Source of the DNA: Planctomycetota bacterium
Lineage (GTDB): Bacteria > Planctomycetota > Phycisphaerae > Phycisphaerales > UBA1924
Length of the DNA: 64,000 nt
Assembly (NCBI GenBank): GCA_018242605.1
Contig: JAFEBP010000004.1
Location: 473,655-537,654, forward strand
Direction: 5' to 3'
In this document: positions 42,666 through 50,977 of the stretch, in pieces
Layout of the letters: each line of letters starts with the position of its first letter
Position numbering within the stretch: position 1 is the stretch's first letter
Notes under the pieces: generated by a model
The model's input: only the letters and a program-made list of their open reading frames with translations
Told to the model about the DNA's origin: nothing
Database searches by the model: none
Translations under genes and position numbers: made by a program

Positions 42666-44048
42666 TTACTGCAAATTGACGAGAACGAGCACCATCCCCG
42701 ACTCCGGGTCCAAGCCCGTCATGGCCTTTCCGATGACCGCGCCGGGGGCTCTCGCTTCGTTCGTGACCTTCATCGCGTGGCCGGGCCGGACGCCCGACGT
42801 CGTGAGCCGGTCACCCGGCTCGATCACGCCCGCAGACGGATCTGCGAAGACCCACACTCGCCCGGTCATCGCCACGGGATGCTCGCCGTCGATTGACGGG
42901 TTGTGGTTACCTTTGCCGAGAATGACGCCTGCATCAAGCCCGTTGGCCCCGCTGATCACTCCGGCGACCTTTCGGTCGTAGGCCGTTGTCGCGACCATGA
43001 GCTTGCCGGGGTTTGTGGGATCGATCGACACGACCATCCCGGGCGCCGTCGGGGTTGCCCGCGAGCCCGGCGCGGCCACCGGGGCGGCGACGTCGAACTT
43101 CTCCGCAAGGTCGGCGCCGCGTATCGTGAGCATGCGGCAGGACAGGTCGAGGACTTCGGTGCGGCCATCGGCGCGGACGCGCAGCGCCTCATCAGGGCCG
43201 GCGACGTTGGCACGGATGAGATCCAGCGTTCCGTCGCTGTTCATGAAGTTGAGCCACACGGTCGCCGGGGCATTGCCCACCGTGGTCGCACCAAATCGCG
43301 CGCTCGAGAAGTTGGGGCTGAAGGGCTGATGCACGTGAAACCTTGAGAGCTGAGGCGCTGGGAGCCCGATGGCCACCCGGATCGGCGCCTCGCCATTCAC
43401 GTGCTGGACAACAAACTCGGTGCTGGCTCCGCTGTCACAACGGAGCATGTCGAACGTCGAGGGGGTGGACGAGTGCCGGTAGTTGATCCATACGGTCGGG
43501 TCCGAGCCGCTGTTTCCATGTATGAATCGCGCCACGGCGGCGCCCGTGCTCGAACTGCTCTGAAACGCGTCGAGCAGCGCAAGAGTCGACCGCTCGCGGT
43601 TCAGGGCCAGACCGCCACTGGAGACCAGGTTGCCCGTCACGGGGATGATCTGCGAACCGGGGGAGTCCCCGTACCGCAGTTGCGTGGCGACCATCGCGTA
43701 CGGGGTCGCCGTCACCTTCTGCCTCGGCAGCATCTCGGTCCCCGCGTACGTGACCGTCCACCACCGATCGGACGCGTTGAACGAACCGGGCGTCACGGGC
43801 ACGGGCGCGGAGAACCGCCCTTCAACCGTCTCGACGCCCGGGACGCTTATGGACTCGACCACAGTCCCGCCCGCCGCCGCGTCATAGATCGTGAAGACCA
43901 GCGTGTGCGTTCCGTTCGGCACTGGCAAGCCGTTCTGGGCCAGAACGCCCTGATAGGTCACGGTGTTCGTGCTAGATTGCGCCAGCGCCGTGCCGGCCCA
44001 GAGGCCGAGGAATGCCGCCCCAATAGATGCGAATGCCCGAATATCCAT
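42666..44048 (-). CDS. Secreted protein with tail-fibre/peptidase G2-like C-terminus
   Basis: This 460-residue protein has AGGAG upstream of ATG 44048 and a signal peptide (MDIRAFASIGAAFLGLWAGT, then ALAQ). The N-terminal 100 residues match the collagen-like protein at 34022 (NTVTYQGVLAQNGLPVPNGT, LVFTIYDAAAGGTVVES, LPRQKVTATPYAMVA). A central beta region follows, then VAGVISGANGLDAGVILGKG, VAMTGRVWVFADPSAGVIEP, GDRLTTSGVRPGHAMKV and GAVIGKAMTGLDPESGMVLV, typical of cell-surface and tail-fibre-like proteins with a peptidase G2-like end. It has no dockerin and no collagen repeat. Function is unknown. Confidence 0.82.
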   Translation of the reverse strand: MDIRAFASIGAAFLGLWAGTALAQSSTNTVTYQGVLAQNGLPVPNGTHTLVFTIYDAAAGGTVVESISVPGVETVEGRFSAPVPVTPGSFNASDRWWTVTYAGTEMLPRQKVTATPYAMVATQLRYGDSPGSQIIPVTGNLVSSGGLALNRERSTLALLDAFQSSSSTGAAVARFIHGNSGSDPTVWINYRHSSTPSTFDMLRCDSGASTEFVVQHVNGEAPIRVAIGLPAPQLSRFHVHQPFSPNFSSARFGATTVGNAPATVWLNFMNSDGTLDLIRANVAGPDEALRVRADGRTEVLDLSCRMLTIRGADLAEKFDVAAPVAAPGSRATPTAPGMVVSIDPTNPGKLMVATTAYDRKVAGVISGANGLDAGVILGKGNHNPSIDGEHPVAMTGRVWVFADPSAGVIEPGDRLTTSGVRPGHAMKVTNEARAPGAVIGKAMTGLDPESGMVLVLVNLQ

Positions 44049-44425
44049 GGCCGATTCTCCTGTAATGGACCCGATCAGGGAGTGGACTGTTCGGAAAGCT
44101 ATCACGATCCGGGTCGGCTTCCGAACTCGGTGCGGGCGCCCCACCCCCGTGGCGTGCTCCACAAGCCCTGTACGCCCCGCGCGGAGCAGTAATCCCGTCG
44201 AACAACTTGCGTCTATGCTCCGTTTTCATCTCGCGACACGCCCGCCGAGATGACTGTTGCTTGCGTCATTCCTCGCCTTTGTCCGGCGTTCAAGATCGGT
44301 AGCTTGCGAAACCGACGGGCCGATGGGCGTGCGACGGTTCACGGTGCGAGTCTATGGTGGAGGGTGTGCCTTCCCGAACGCGGAAAGGACTGCGCAAGCC
44401 GTGCGACTCGGTGGCCGCCCGTTCC
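44049..44425. other. Intergenic region between two secreted-protein genes
   Basis: The 377 bp between the start of the 460-aa gene and the stop of the next dockerin gene (both minus) show no convincing ORF, hairpin with T-run or RNA gene. Only the AGGAG before 44048 is clear. Confidence 0.45.
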
Positions 44426-45619
44426 TCACCCGCACCCTCCCGCCTCCCATGCGGCGAAGAAGGCATCAACATCTGCACCATCGGTGCCGCCGTCGGCGTT
44501 GACGTCGGCGTCGCAGTTGCCGACTTCCCAGCGATCAAAGAAGAAGGAGACATCGGCGCCGTCGATACCACCGTCCTGGTTGAAGTCTGCGGGGCAGGCG
44601 AGGCAGGCGCACACGGTGAGCGTGGCAGCGCGACTCGTTGCCCGGCCGCAGGAGTTTGAGACTTTACAGTCGTATTCAGCTTCATCCGCGTCGGAGACGT
44701 TGGAGATCATGAGCGTGGGTGTGTTTGCGCCCACAATCACCGAGCCGGTGCCGGTAGGCCCATCGGTGAGTGCGATGCCGTGCTGCCTCCATTGGAACGT
44801 GAACGGGCCCGATCCCACGGTGGAGACCTGAAACATCGCGTCGGTGCCGAGGCACGAGAGGGAATCCTGCGGCCCGCTCGCGCCGATCAGTGTGCTCGCG
44901 TTCGCCGAAAGGTGGAGACCGAACAACTCCACCGCACTCGAGCACGTGCTCGCACTGTCGCCGAATATGACGCGGTTCGCAAGGCTGGGGTAGAGGACCG
45001 CGCTGGCCGGAGCGGTCAACACCTCGGTTCCATCGACAAGCACGCGGCCCGTGCCGTTGCGAGCCTCGAGGCGGATCGTGCGCACCGGCCCCGCGATCGC
45101 CATGTGCACCGTCGGCACGGCGGGCTCCTGATCGGTCATGTTGTTGTTCTGGAGCAGGATCGCGTCGGAGCCGAGCCACACGCCAAAGACTCTGCCCGAT
45201 GAATCGATGACCTGGAATCCGTATCCCGCACGCTGACGGCCGAGGCCGCCGACGTCCGGAAGATAATCCGAGGACACGACTCGAATGCGCGTCTCGAGCG
45301 TGAACCCGGAGTCGAATGAAATCGACGCGTCGCCGCGGATCCAGTACTGATCCGGGCCCGCCGCAGTCGGTCCTTGAACGAGCGCACCCCCGATGACGCG
45401 TGGCGCGGGGTTCCCGGGCTCTGCCACAGCCGTCCAGCACTGTGCTTCCGGCAGAGTCCCGAGTGTCGGGTCGTAGCCGAACTCAACCTGCGCCATGGCG
45501 ACATGCGACAGGGCTAGGCTCGCGACGAGCGTGATCGGGCTACTCGCGCCGCGGCCACCAGAACTGCCTGGACTCATCCGAGCGCGGTCGAAGGAGTCAC
45601 ACATCTTCAATACAATCAT
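44426..45619 (-). CDS. Secreted LamG-like protein with Ig-like domain and GC-type dockerin
   Basis: This is a 397-residue protein. AAGGAAGG lies just upstream of ATG 45619. A 45-residue N-terminus ends in a hydrophobic stretch (ITLVASLALSHVAMAQ). Residues about 46-235 resemble a concanavalin-like jelly roll (YWIRGDASISFDSGFTLETR, GYGFQVIDSSGRVFGVWLGS, TIRLEARNGTGRVLVDGTEV). An Ig-like domain follows (FQWRQHGIALTDGPTGTGSV, AEYDCKVSNSCGRATSRAAT). The dockerin is CACLACPADFNQDGGIDGAD, NCDADVNADGGTDGADVDAF, ending WEAGGCG. It lies 52 bp downstream of the HAF-repeat gene. Confidence 0.86.
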   Translation of the reverse strand: MIVLKMCDSFDRARMSPGSSGGRGASSPITLVASLALSHVAMAQVEFGYDPTLGTLPEAQCWTAVAEPGNPAPRVIGGALVQGPTAAGPDQYWIRGDASISFDSGFTLETRIRVVSSDYLPDVGGLGRQRAGYGFQVIDSSGRVFGVWLGSDAILLQNNNMTDQEPAVPTVHMAIAGPVRTIRLEARNGTGRVLVDGTEVLTAPASAVLYPSLANRVIFGDSASTCSSAVELFGLHLSANASTLIGASGPQDSLSCLGTDAMFQVSTVGSGPFTFQWRQHGIALTDGPTGTGSVIVGANTPTLMISNVSDADEAEYDCKVSNSCGRATSRAATLTVCACLACPADFNQDGGIDGADVSFFFDRWEVGNCDADVNADGGTDGADVDAFFAAWEAGGCG

Positions 45620-45671
45620 CGCCTTCCTTTCACACCGGTAAGTATCGTCCCAGAAGACACCCGTTCGCGGC

Positions 45672-47246
45672 TCACCCGCACCCGCCCGCCTCCCACGCCG
45701 CATAGAACGAGTCCACGTCCGCTCCGTCCACGCCGCCGTCGCCATTGACGTCGGCGTCGCAGTGGCCCTGCTCCCACGCGCCGAAGAAGCCATCCACATC
45801 GGTCCCGTCGATCCCGCCGTCCTGGTTGAAGTCCGCGGGGCAGGCGAGGCAGGCGCACACCGCCAGCGTCGCAGCGTCGCTCGTGATCTGACCGCACGGG
45901 TTAGTGATCATGCAGTCGTACATCCCGGCGTCCTGCGGAGCGGCGTTCGCGATGGTGAGCGTGGCGGTGGTCGCGCCGCTGATGATGGACCCGTGCGTAG
46001 TCTCGCCGTCAGTGATGGGTACGCCGTTGACGCGCCACCGAAACAACAGATGACCTGTTCCGCCGCCTCCGGCCCGGGCCGTGATGCCGACTTCTCCCGC
46101 GACGCACACCGAAGTCGACGATGGCTCACTCAACATGCGGGGCGGCACGAAGCAGGGCACATACGCGACGAACGCTTCGGTGTTCCCGGCCGGGTTGATG
46201 CCGCGACCTACCACGTGGGTGCCGTCGCCGCTGAGTCTTCTTGCCAGAGTCAGGCGCCAGCCCGAGAGGTCCACCCCGAACTGTCCTGAGAGAACCGACC
46301 TGAGCGACCGCATGCCGTTGGTCGAATCCCAGACGAACGCCTCTTGGCCCGCCGCCGTAGTGCCGCGGCCGACAACGATCGTGCCGTCATCGGTCACCCC
46401 GCTGGCGAGGCTGTTGTACGCGCCGCCGGGAAGATCGCCCAAAGACATCCAGACGCCGTTCTGCCAGCGACCGGCTTCCTCGCTCGTGGTCTGCGACGCT
46501 TCGGTGTTCACAACTCCAACAACAACAGACCCGTCCGCGTTTGCGTCGTAGCCATCACTGAGCGACAATCCGCCGGGCAGATCTCCCATTCCGATGGCCG
46601 GGCCGTTTTCGATCCATCGACAAGCTTCGTAAAGGGAATAGCCGGGCGAGATCCTTCGGCCCACGGCGACCAGGCCGTCCGCCGAAACACCTGTAACGGC
46701 AGTATCGCCCGAGTTGGCGAGTGGTGTGCTCACGCCATTGAAATGACGGATGGCCTGATATCCAGCCCCGCCGGTGCACCAACCGACGGCGATGTTTCCA
46801 TCGAAACTCACATCGGTCAACGCGGACCCAGCGCTGTAAGTTGCCGTGGGGGGCACGACCCGCAGGCCGTCGGGTCGCCAGATTACTCCACGAACGTTTG
46901 GGTGGACACCGACAGTGCCGACGATGACCACACCGTCCCCGCTCACAGCCGATGCGCTTCCCTGCGAGTACCCGGAGGGCTTGTCGAGAACGACTGCTAC
47001 ACCATCGCGCCATACGACCGGTTGCAATCCCACACTATCGGACCCGAGTCCGACCACCGTTCGGCCGTCTGCGCTGAGATTGCTCGCTTCGCTGTAAAAG
47101 GCACCTCCAGCCAGATCGCCGAGAGCAACGAACGATGCAGGCTGCGCGAACGCGGCCCCCGACGCGACCATCGCGCCGACTAACACCCACGGTGTTGAGC
47201 CACCCCGTCCATTAATCTTCTTGTCGCTCATTGCCTTCGACCTCAT
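45672..47246 (-). CDS. Secreted HAF-repeat protein with Ig-like domain and GC-type dockerin
   Basis: This is a 524-residue protein. AGGAG lies about 7 nt before ATG 47246, with a signal peptide (STPWVLVGAMVASGAAFAQP). It carries about seven HAF-type propeller blades of the pattern LGDLPGGAYNSLASGVTDDG, TIVVGRG, EAFVWDS, for example ALGDLAGGAFYSEASNLSAD and GDLPGGLSLSDGYDANADGS. An Ig-like domain follows (FRWRVNGVPITDGETTHGSI, GMYDCMITNPCGQITSDAAT). The dockerin is CACLACPADFNQDGGIDGTD, HCDADVNGDGGVDGADVDSF, ending WEAGGCG. It is divergent from the sigma-factor gene (160 bp apart), which makes it a candidate target of that sigma factor. Confidence 0.88.
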   Translation of the reverse strand: MRSKAMSDKKINGRGGSTPWVLVGAMVASGAAFAQPASFVALGDLAGGAFYSEASNLSADGRTVVGLGSDSVGLQPVVWRDGVAVVLDKPSGYSQGSASAVSGDGVVIVGTVGVHPNVRGVIWRPDGLRVVPPTATYSAGSALTDVSFDGNIAVGWCTGGAGYQAIRHFNGVSTPLANSGDTAVTGVSADGLVAVGRRISPGYSLYEACRWIENGPAIGMGDLPGGLSLSDGYDANADGSVVVGVVNTEASQTTSEEAGRWQNGVWMSLGDLPGGAYNSLASGVTDDGTIVVGRGTTAAGQEAFVWDSTNGMRSLRSVLSGQFGVDLSGWRLTLARRLSGDGTHVVGRGINPAGNTEAFVAYVPCFVPPRMLSEPSSTSVCVAGEVGITARAGGGGTGHLLFRWRVNGVPITDGETTHGSIISGATTATLTIANAAPQDAGMYDCMITNPCGQITSDAATLAVCACLACPADFNQDGGIDGTDVDGFFGAWEQGHCDADVNGDGGVDGADVDSFYAAWEAGGCG

Positions 47247-47406
47247 GTTTGGTACTCCTGGAGGAATTGCCCCGTCTCTGCCTCGGCGCGGTGGTTCGGT
47301 CGGCTGCAACCCGGCGCCCGAATCAGCCCTCATTCCCGCTTCCACGCTCCTTGCATACGTTCACCCCGTCCCCACCCCGCCACGTCCCAGCGAAATTGCG
47401 TTCCAG

Positions 47407-47988
47407 ATGTATACCCCCGACCCCAGCCCGACTCCCGGCAGCATCACAAGCCTGGTGAACGCGCTCGGTCAGACCGCGGATTCCGAGCGGGAGGCGTTGA
47501 TTCCTCGCGTGTACGACGTTCTTCGGCAGATCGCGCAGGGGTGGGCCGGGCACGGGCGGGCCGGGGGGGTTCCGGCGACCGAGTTGGTCCATGAGGCGTA
47601 TGTCAAGCTGTTCGGGAAGGGGCCGGTGGAGTGGGAGAACCGGGCTCACTTCTTTGGGGCCGCGGCTCGGGCGATGCAACAGATTCTGGTGGACCTGTCC
47701 AGGCGCGAAGACGTGCGGAGGCGGCACGCGCCGACCTTGGCGGCGGCGACCGAGGATGGAGCGGCTTCGCTCACCTGGGAGAACCTGGCGGCGCTCTCGG
47801 AAGCGGTCAACAGCCTGGAGCGGACCGACCCGGTGCTCGCGGAGATTGTCCGGCTGCGATTCTTCGCGGGGTTAACAGAAGAACAGGCGTCGCTGGCGTG
47901 CGGGATGCCGCTGCGCACGCTGCAACGGAAATGGAAGGTGGCGCGAGGGTGGCTGCTGCTGCGTATGGAAGGTGAGCGGGGGGTTTGA
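47407..47988 (+). CDS. ECF-type RNA polymerase sigma factor (planctomycete Sig-70_X6-like)
   Basis: This 193-residue protein starts at ATG 47407. Region 2 shows LIPRVYDVLRQIAQGW, ATELVHEAYVKLFGKG, WENRAHFFGAAARAMQQILV and DLSRREDVRRRHAPTL, the pattern of the planctomycete/acidobacterial ECF group found beside kinases (TIGR02999). Region 4 is LERTDPVLAEIVRLRFFAGL, TEEQASLACGMPLRTLQRKW, a helix-turn-helix for the -35 element. No anti-sigma factor is adjacent. The Ser/Thr kinase 95 bp downstream is its likely partner, since such pairs are known in this phylum. A long upstream frame to 47221 overlaps the divergent gene and is not used. Confidence 0.9.
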   Translation: MYTPDPSPTPGSITSLVNALGQTADSEREALIPRVYDVLRQIAQGWAGHGRAGGVPATELVHEAYVKLFGKGPVEWENRAHFFGAAARAMQQILVDLSRREDVRRRHAPTLAAATEDGAASLTWENLAALSEAVNSLERTDPVLAEIVRLRFFAGLTEEQASLACGMPLRTLQRKWKVARGWLLLRMEGERGV

Positions 47989-48083
47989 ACGCGAGCCCGC
48001 GCGGGGATGTGCCGGCGCCTGGACTGATACCGTGTCAATGTCGGTCACGGGCTTCAGGAAGGTGAGGGAGTGGTTGGTACGCA

Positions 48084-50561
48084 ATGACGCCGGAATCCGG
48101 TTCAAAGCCTGAGTTCACTCGGACGGCGTGGGAACGTGCCGCGGAAGTCGACCGCGAGCGTGCCGCGCTCGCGATGGCGGAAGCGGCGATAGACATCGAT
48201 CCCGCGGCCCGCGACTCATGGCTGGATTCGGCGTGCGCCGGGTCCACCGATTTGCGTGACCGCGTTCGGCGGCTGTTGGAGGCGTGCGAACAGGCGGAGC
48301 GGATGGGGGATGGACTGGTTCTGCCCCCGCTCGCTCCGCCGCGGCTTTCGGCAACGCTTCACACTCCCTTGGAGGGTGTTCCGACAGAACGACGCGGCAC
48401 GCGCTTCGCGATCGGCGAGCGGGTCGGAAGATACCGCATCGAGCGGTTCGTCGCGGCGGGCGGGATGGGCGAGGTGTATGAAGCACGCGACGAGGGGCTG
48501 GGACGGCGCGTGGCGATCAAGGTTGTCGCTTCCACCACGTCCGCCGCTCGCTCGAAGAGGTTCGAGTTCGAGGCGGCGCTGATGGCACGATTGGAGCACC
48601 CTGGCATCGCGCGACTCTACGAATGGGCCGAGTGCGACAGGGATGACCGGGCCACCGGGTACATCGCGATGGAGTTCGTGGACGGCGTGCCGCTCACGCA
48701 AGCCGCGGCGGCGATGGCGGATGTGGGAGACCGCGCGGCGTTGTGCCTTCAGTTGTGCGAGGCGGTGGAGTACGCGCATTCGCGAGGGGTGATCCACCGC
48801 GATCTCAAGCCCGCGAACATTCTCGTGGACGGATCCGGCTGCGTGCGTGTGCTGGATTTCGGCATCGGCAGTCTGCTGGATCCGGCGCAGCGGTCGAACC
48901 TGTCGCGGACGGATGGATCTCCGCGTCCGGGGACGCTGGCGTACATGAGCCCCGAGCAGTTGCGGGGCGGCGCGGACAGCATCTCCACTCTGAGCGACCT
49001 GTACTCGCTGGGGTTGGTGCTGTACGAGGTGTTCGCTGGGCGGCCGGCGTTTTCGTTCACGGATACGCCGATCGACGCGGCGATCCGGGCGGTCCTGGAC
49101 AACGATCCGCCCGCGCTGGGGAGTGTGAACACTGCGTGCCGGGGGGATCTGGAGGCGATCGTGTCGGCGGCCATCCGCAAGGAGCCCGCGGCACGCTATC
49201 AATCGGTCGCGGCGTTGGCGCAGGATCTCGCCCGATTCCGTCGGGGCGAAGCGGTGCTGGTGCGGCGGCCGGGCATCGGGGAACGTGCGCGGAGGTTCGT
49301 GCGGCGACATCGGGTGCTGAGCGCCACGCTCGCGGCGGCGGCGGTTGCGCTGGCCGCGGGGCTCAGCGTGGCGGCGGTTCAATACCAGCGCGCGATCGAC
49401 GCGGAGCGTGAGGCGGAGAGACGATTGAATGAGGCTCGGTCACTGGCGAAGACGCTGCTGTTTGATTTCAGCGCGGCGGTGTCGAAGTTGCAGGGCTCGG
49501 CGCCGCTGCGGGCGATGCTCGCTGAACGCGCGATGGCCGCGTTGGAGCCCCTGGCGGCGGGCACGGCGGATCCGGAGTTGCTCATGTATCTGGCGGAGGG
49601 GTACACGCGACTAGCCATGGTGCTGGGGGTGCCGGGCGGCTCGCACGTTGATCAGTTTGATCGCGCCGCGGAGACTCTGGAGGCCGCGGAGTCTCTGGGA
49701 ACGCGAGCCGCGGGGGCGAGACCGAACGATTCGCGGGCGTGGATGGTGCTGGGTGCTGTTCACACGGCGAAGGCCGGTGCCGCAGGGCCCGCGGACTACT
49801 CCAAGTGCCTGCAAGCCGCGACCGAGTGCTACCGCAAGGCGTTCCAACTGCGCGGCTCACGCGTAGACACTCCGGAAGGCAAGCAAGCGGCCGAACGCGT
49901 GGCGTTCTTGGCGGGACACCTGGCGGCCGCCATCTCCGAAACCGATCAGCAGGTGCGGGAGTTCCAGAGTTCGTTCGATCTGTACGACAACCTGATCGAG
50001 CAGTACCCCGGTGAGAAACTGTTCGTGCAGTCGAGGGCAATCGTGCTGAGGAGCTACGGATCTCTGCTGTGCAAATCCCGGCCGGCCGAGGCGAGATCTT
50101 CGCTGTCACGGGCCGCCGAGGATTTCGAGGGGCTCCTCGCGGCGGACCCCAACGACTACTCGAGCGTTCGCCACCTTGCTCGTTGCCGAGTCGACCTGGC
50201 GGACCTTCTGAGCGACGAAGGGCGACACACCGAAGCGATTGCCCTCATGGACCTCGCCGCGGGACTGGTCGAAGAGCGGTCGAGGGGCGATCCGACCGAC
50301 ACGCTCAAGCGTGACGACCGGTTCGACTCGGAGATCTGGCGTTCCCTGCCGCGGCTGCGGGCGGCGAGGTCGGACCTGCTCCCGCGTGAGCAGCGGGCTC
50401 GGTGGGCGGCGGACTCGCGTTCGAGACTTGAGGCAGCGCTGGTTGAGATGAAGGAACAGAGGGCGGATGTATCGCCGCGTGATGGCATTCGACGGCGACG
50501 TTTGGAGGAATCGCTCGCGGATGCGAGGGCGGCGGAACGCGAGTTGGGGGCGCCGGAATAG
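48084..50561 (+). CDS. Transmembrane Ser/Thr protein kinase with TPR-like extracytoplasmic region
   Basis: This 825-residue protein has an N-terminal helical region (DIDPAARDSWLDSACAGSTD) common before such kinases. The kinase domain is residues 116-390: glycine loop FVAAGGMGEVYEARD, VAIKVV (Lys146), catalytic loop VIHRDLKPANILV (Asp240), DFG at 258-260, activation end GTLAYMSPEQLRGG. A membrane helix is at about 411-433 (VLSATLAAAAVALAAGLSVA). The following 390 residues are helical and TPR-like (AAGARPNDSRAWMVLGAVHT, LAADPNDYSSVRHLARCRVD). It probably senses something outside the membrane and phosphorylates proteins, perhaps the ECF sigma factor encoded just upstream (inferred). Confidence 0.92.
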   Translation: MTPESGSKPEFTRTAWERAAEVDRERAALAMAEAAIDIDPAARDSWLDSACAGSTDLRDRVRRLLEACEQAERMGDGLVLPPLAPPRLSATLHTPLEGVPTERRGTRFAIGERVGRYRIERFVAAGGMGEVYEARDEGLGRRVAIKVVASTTSAARSKRFEFEAALMARLEHPGIARLYEWAECDRDDRATGYIAMEFVDGVPLTQAAAAMADVGDRAALCLQLCEAVEYAHSRGVIHRDLKPANILVDGSGCVRVLDFGIGSLLDPAQRSNLSRTDGSPRPGTLAYMSPEQLRGGADSISTLSDLYSLGLVLYEVFAGRPAFSFTDTPIDAAIRAVLDNDPPALGSVNTACRGDLEAIVSAAIRKEPAARYQSVAALAQDLARFRRGEAVLVRRPGIGERARRFVRRHRVLSATLAAAAVALAAGLSVAAVQYQRAIDAEREAERRLNEARSLAKTLLFDFSAAVSKLQGSAPLRAMLAERAMAALEPLAAGTADPELLMYLAEGYTRLAMVLGVPGGSHVDQFDRAAETLEAAESLGTRAAGARPNDSRAWMVLGAVHTAKAGAAGPADYSKCLQAATECYRKAFQLRGSRVDTPEGKQAAERVAFLAGHLAAAISETDQQVREFQSSFDLYDNLIEQYPGEKLFVQSRAIVLRSYGSLLCKSRPAEARSSLSRAAEDFEGLLAADPNDYSSVRHLARCRVDLADLLSDEGRHTEAIALMDLAAGLVEERSRGDPTDTLKRDDRFDSEIWRSLPRLRAARSDLLPREQRARWAADSRSRLEAALVEMKEQRADVSPRDGIRRRRLEESLADARAAERELGAPE

Positions 50562-50584
50562 CGAGCTCGCTATTCTCCTGCTGC

Positions 50585-50950
50585 ATGGGCGTTGTGATAA
50601 TTCTGCTTTGCGTGGTTGTTTCTGGCGTGGGGCTGCTGACGGCGGTGGTCACGGCGTCGCGGCATGGCCGGCGGGGATTGGCGGGCGCGTGCGGCGCGGC
50701 GCTGGGGAGCGTGCTGGTGTGGGCGTGGGTGTCCTTGTATGTCGGGACCGCCGAGCGGGTCTGGACGGCGCGGAGCGTGGCGCCGTGGGGGCTCGCATGC
50801 ACCGGCGCCGTCGGATGCGCGCTGCTTGCGTGGGGAATCGTTGTGATGCGGCGACGCGTGCCGGGTCGCTACGACTGCCCACGTTGCGGATACGACTGCA
50901 AAGGGGTAGATCGATGCCCCGAGTGCGGCGGCGGCACGGCGGGGCGATGA
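50585..50950 (+). CDS. Small membrane protein with C-terminal zinc ribbon
   Basis: This 121-residue protein has three hydrophobic segments (VVIILLCVVVSGVGLLTAVV, GSVLVWAWVSLYVGTA, GLACTGAVGCALLAWGIVVM). A cytoplasmic-type zinc ribbon RYDCPRCGYDCKGVDRCPEC follows at about residues 95-114, with four Cys in two CxxC pairs. The motif CPxCGYDLxG...CPECG is frequent in planctomycete membrane proteins of unknown role. It lies 23 bp after the kinase gene, so it is probably in the same transcript, and converges on a dockerin gene. Confidence 0.8.
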   Translation: MGVVIILLCVVVSGVGLLTAVVTASRHGRRGLAGACGAALGSVLVWAWVSLYVGTAERVWTARSVAPWGLACTGAVGCALLAWGIVVMRRRVPGRYDCPRCGYDCKGVDRCPECGGGTAGR

Positions 50951-50977
50951 ATCTGTTTGAACGCGCAGATCAGATCC

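Noticed and set aside
47221-47406. N-terminal extension of the sigma factor
   Set aside because: The extra 62 codons overlap the start region of the divergent HAF gene and show no sigma-factor similarity. ATG 47407 gives the usual protein length.
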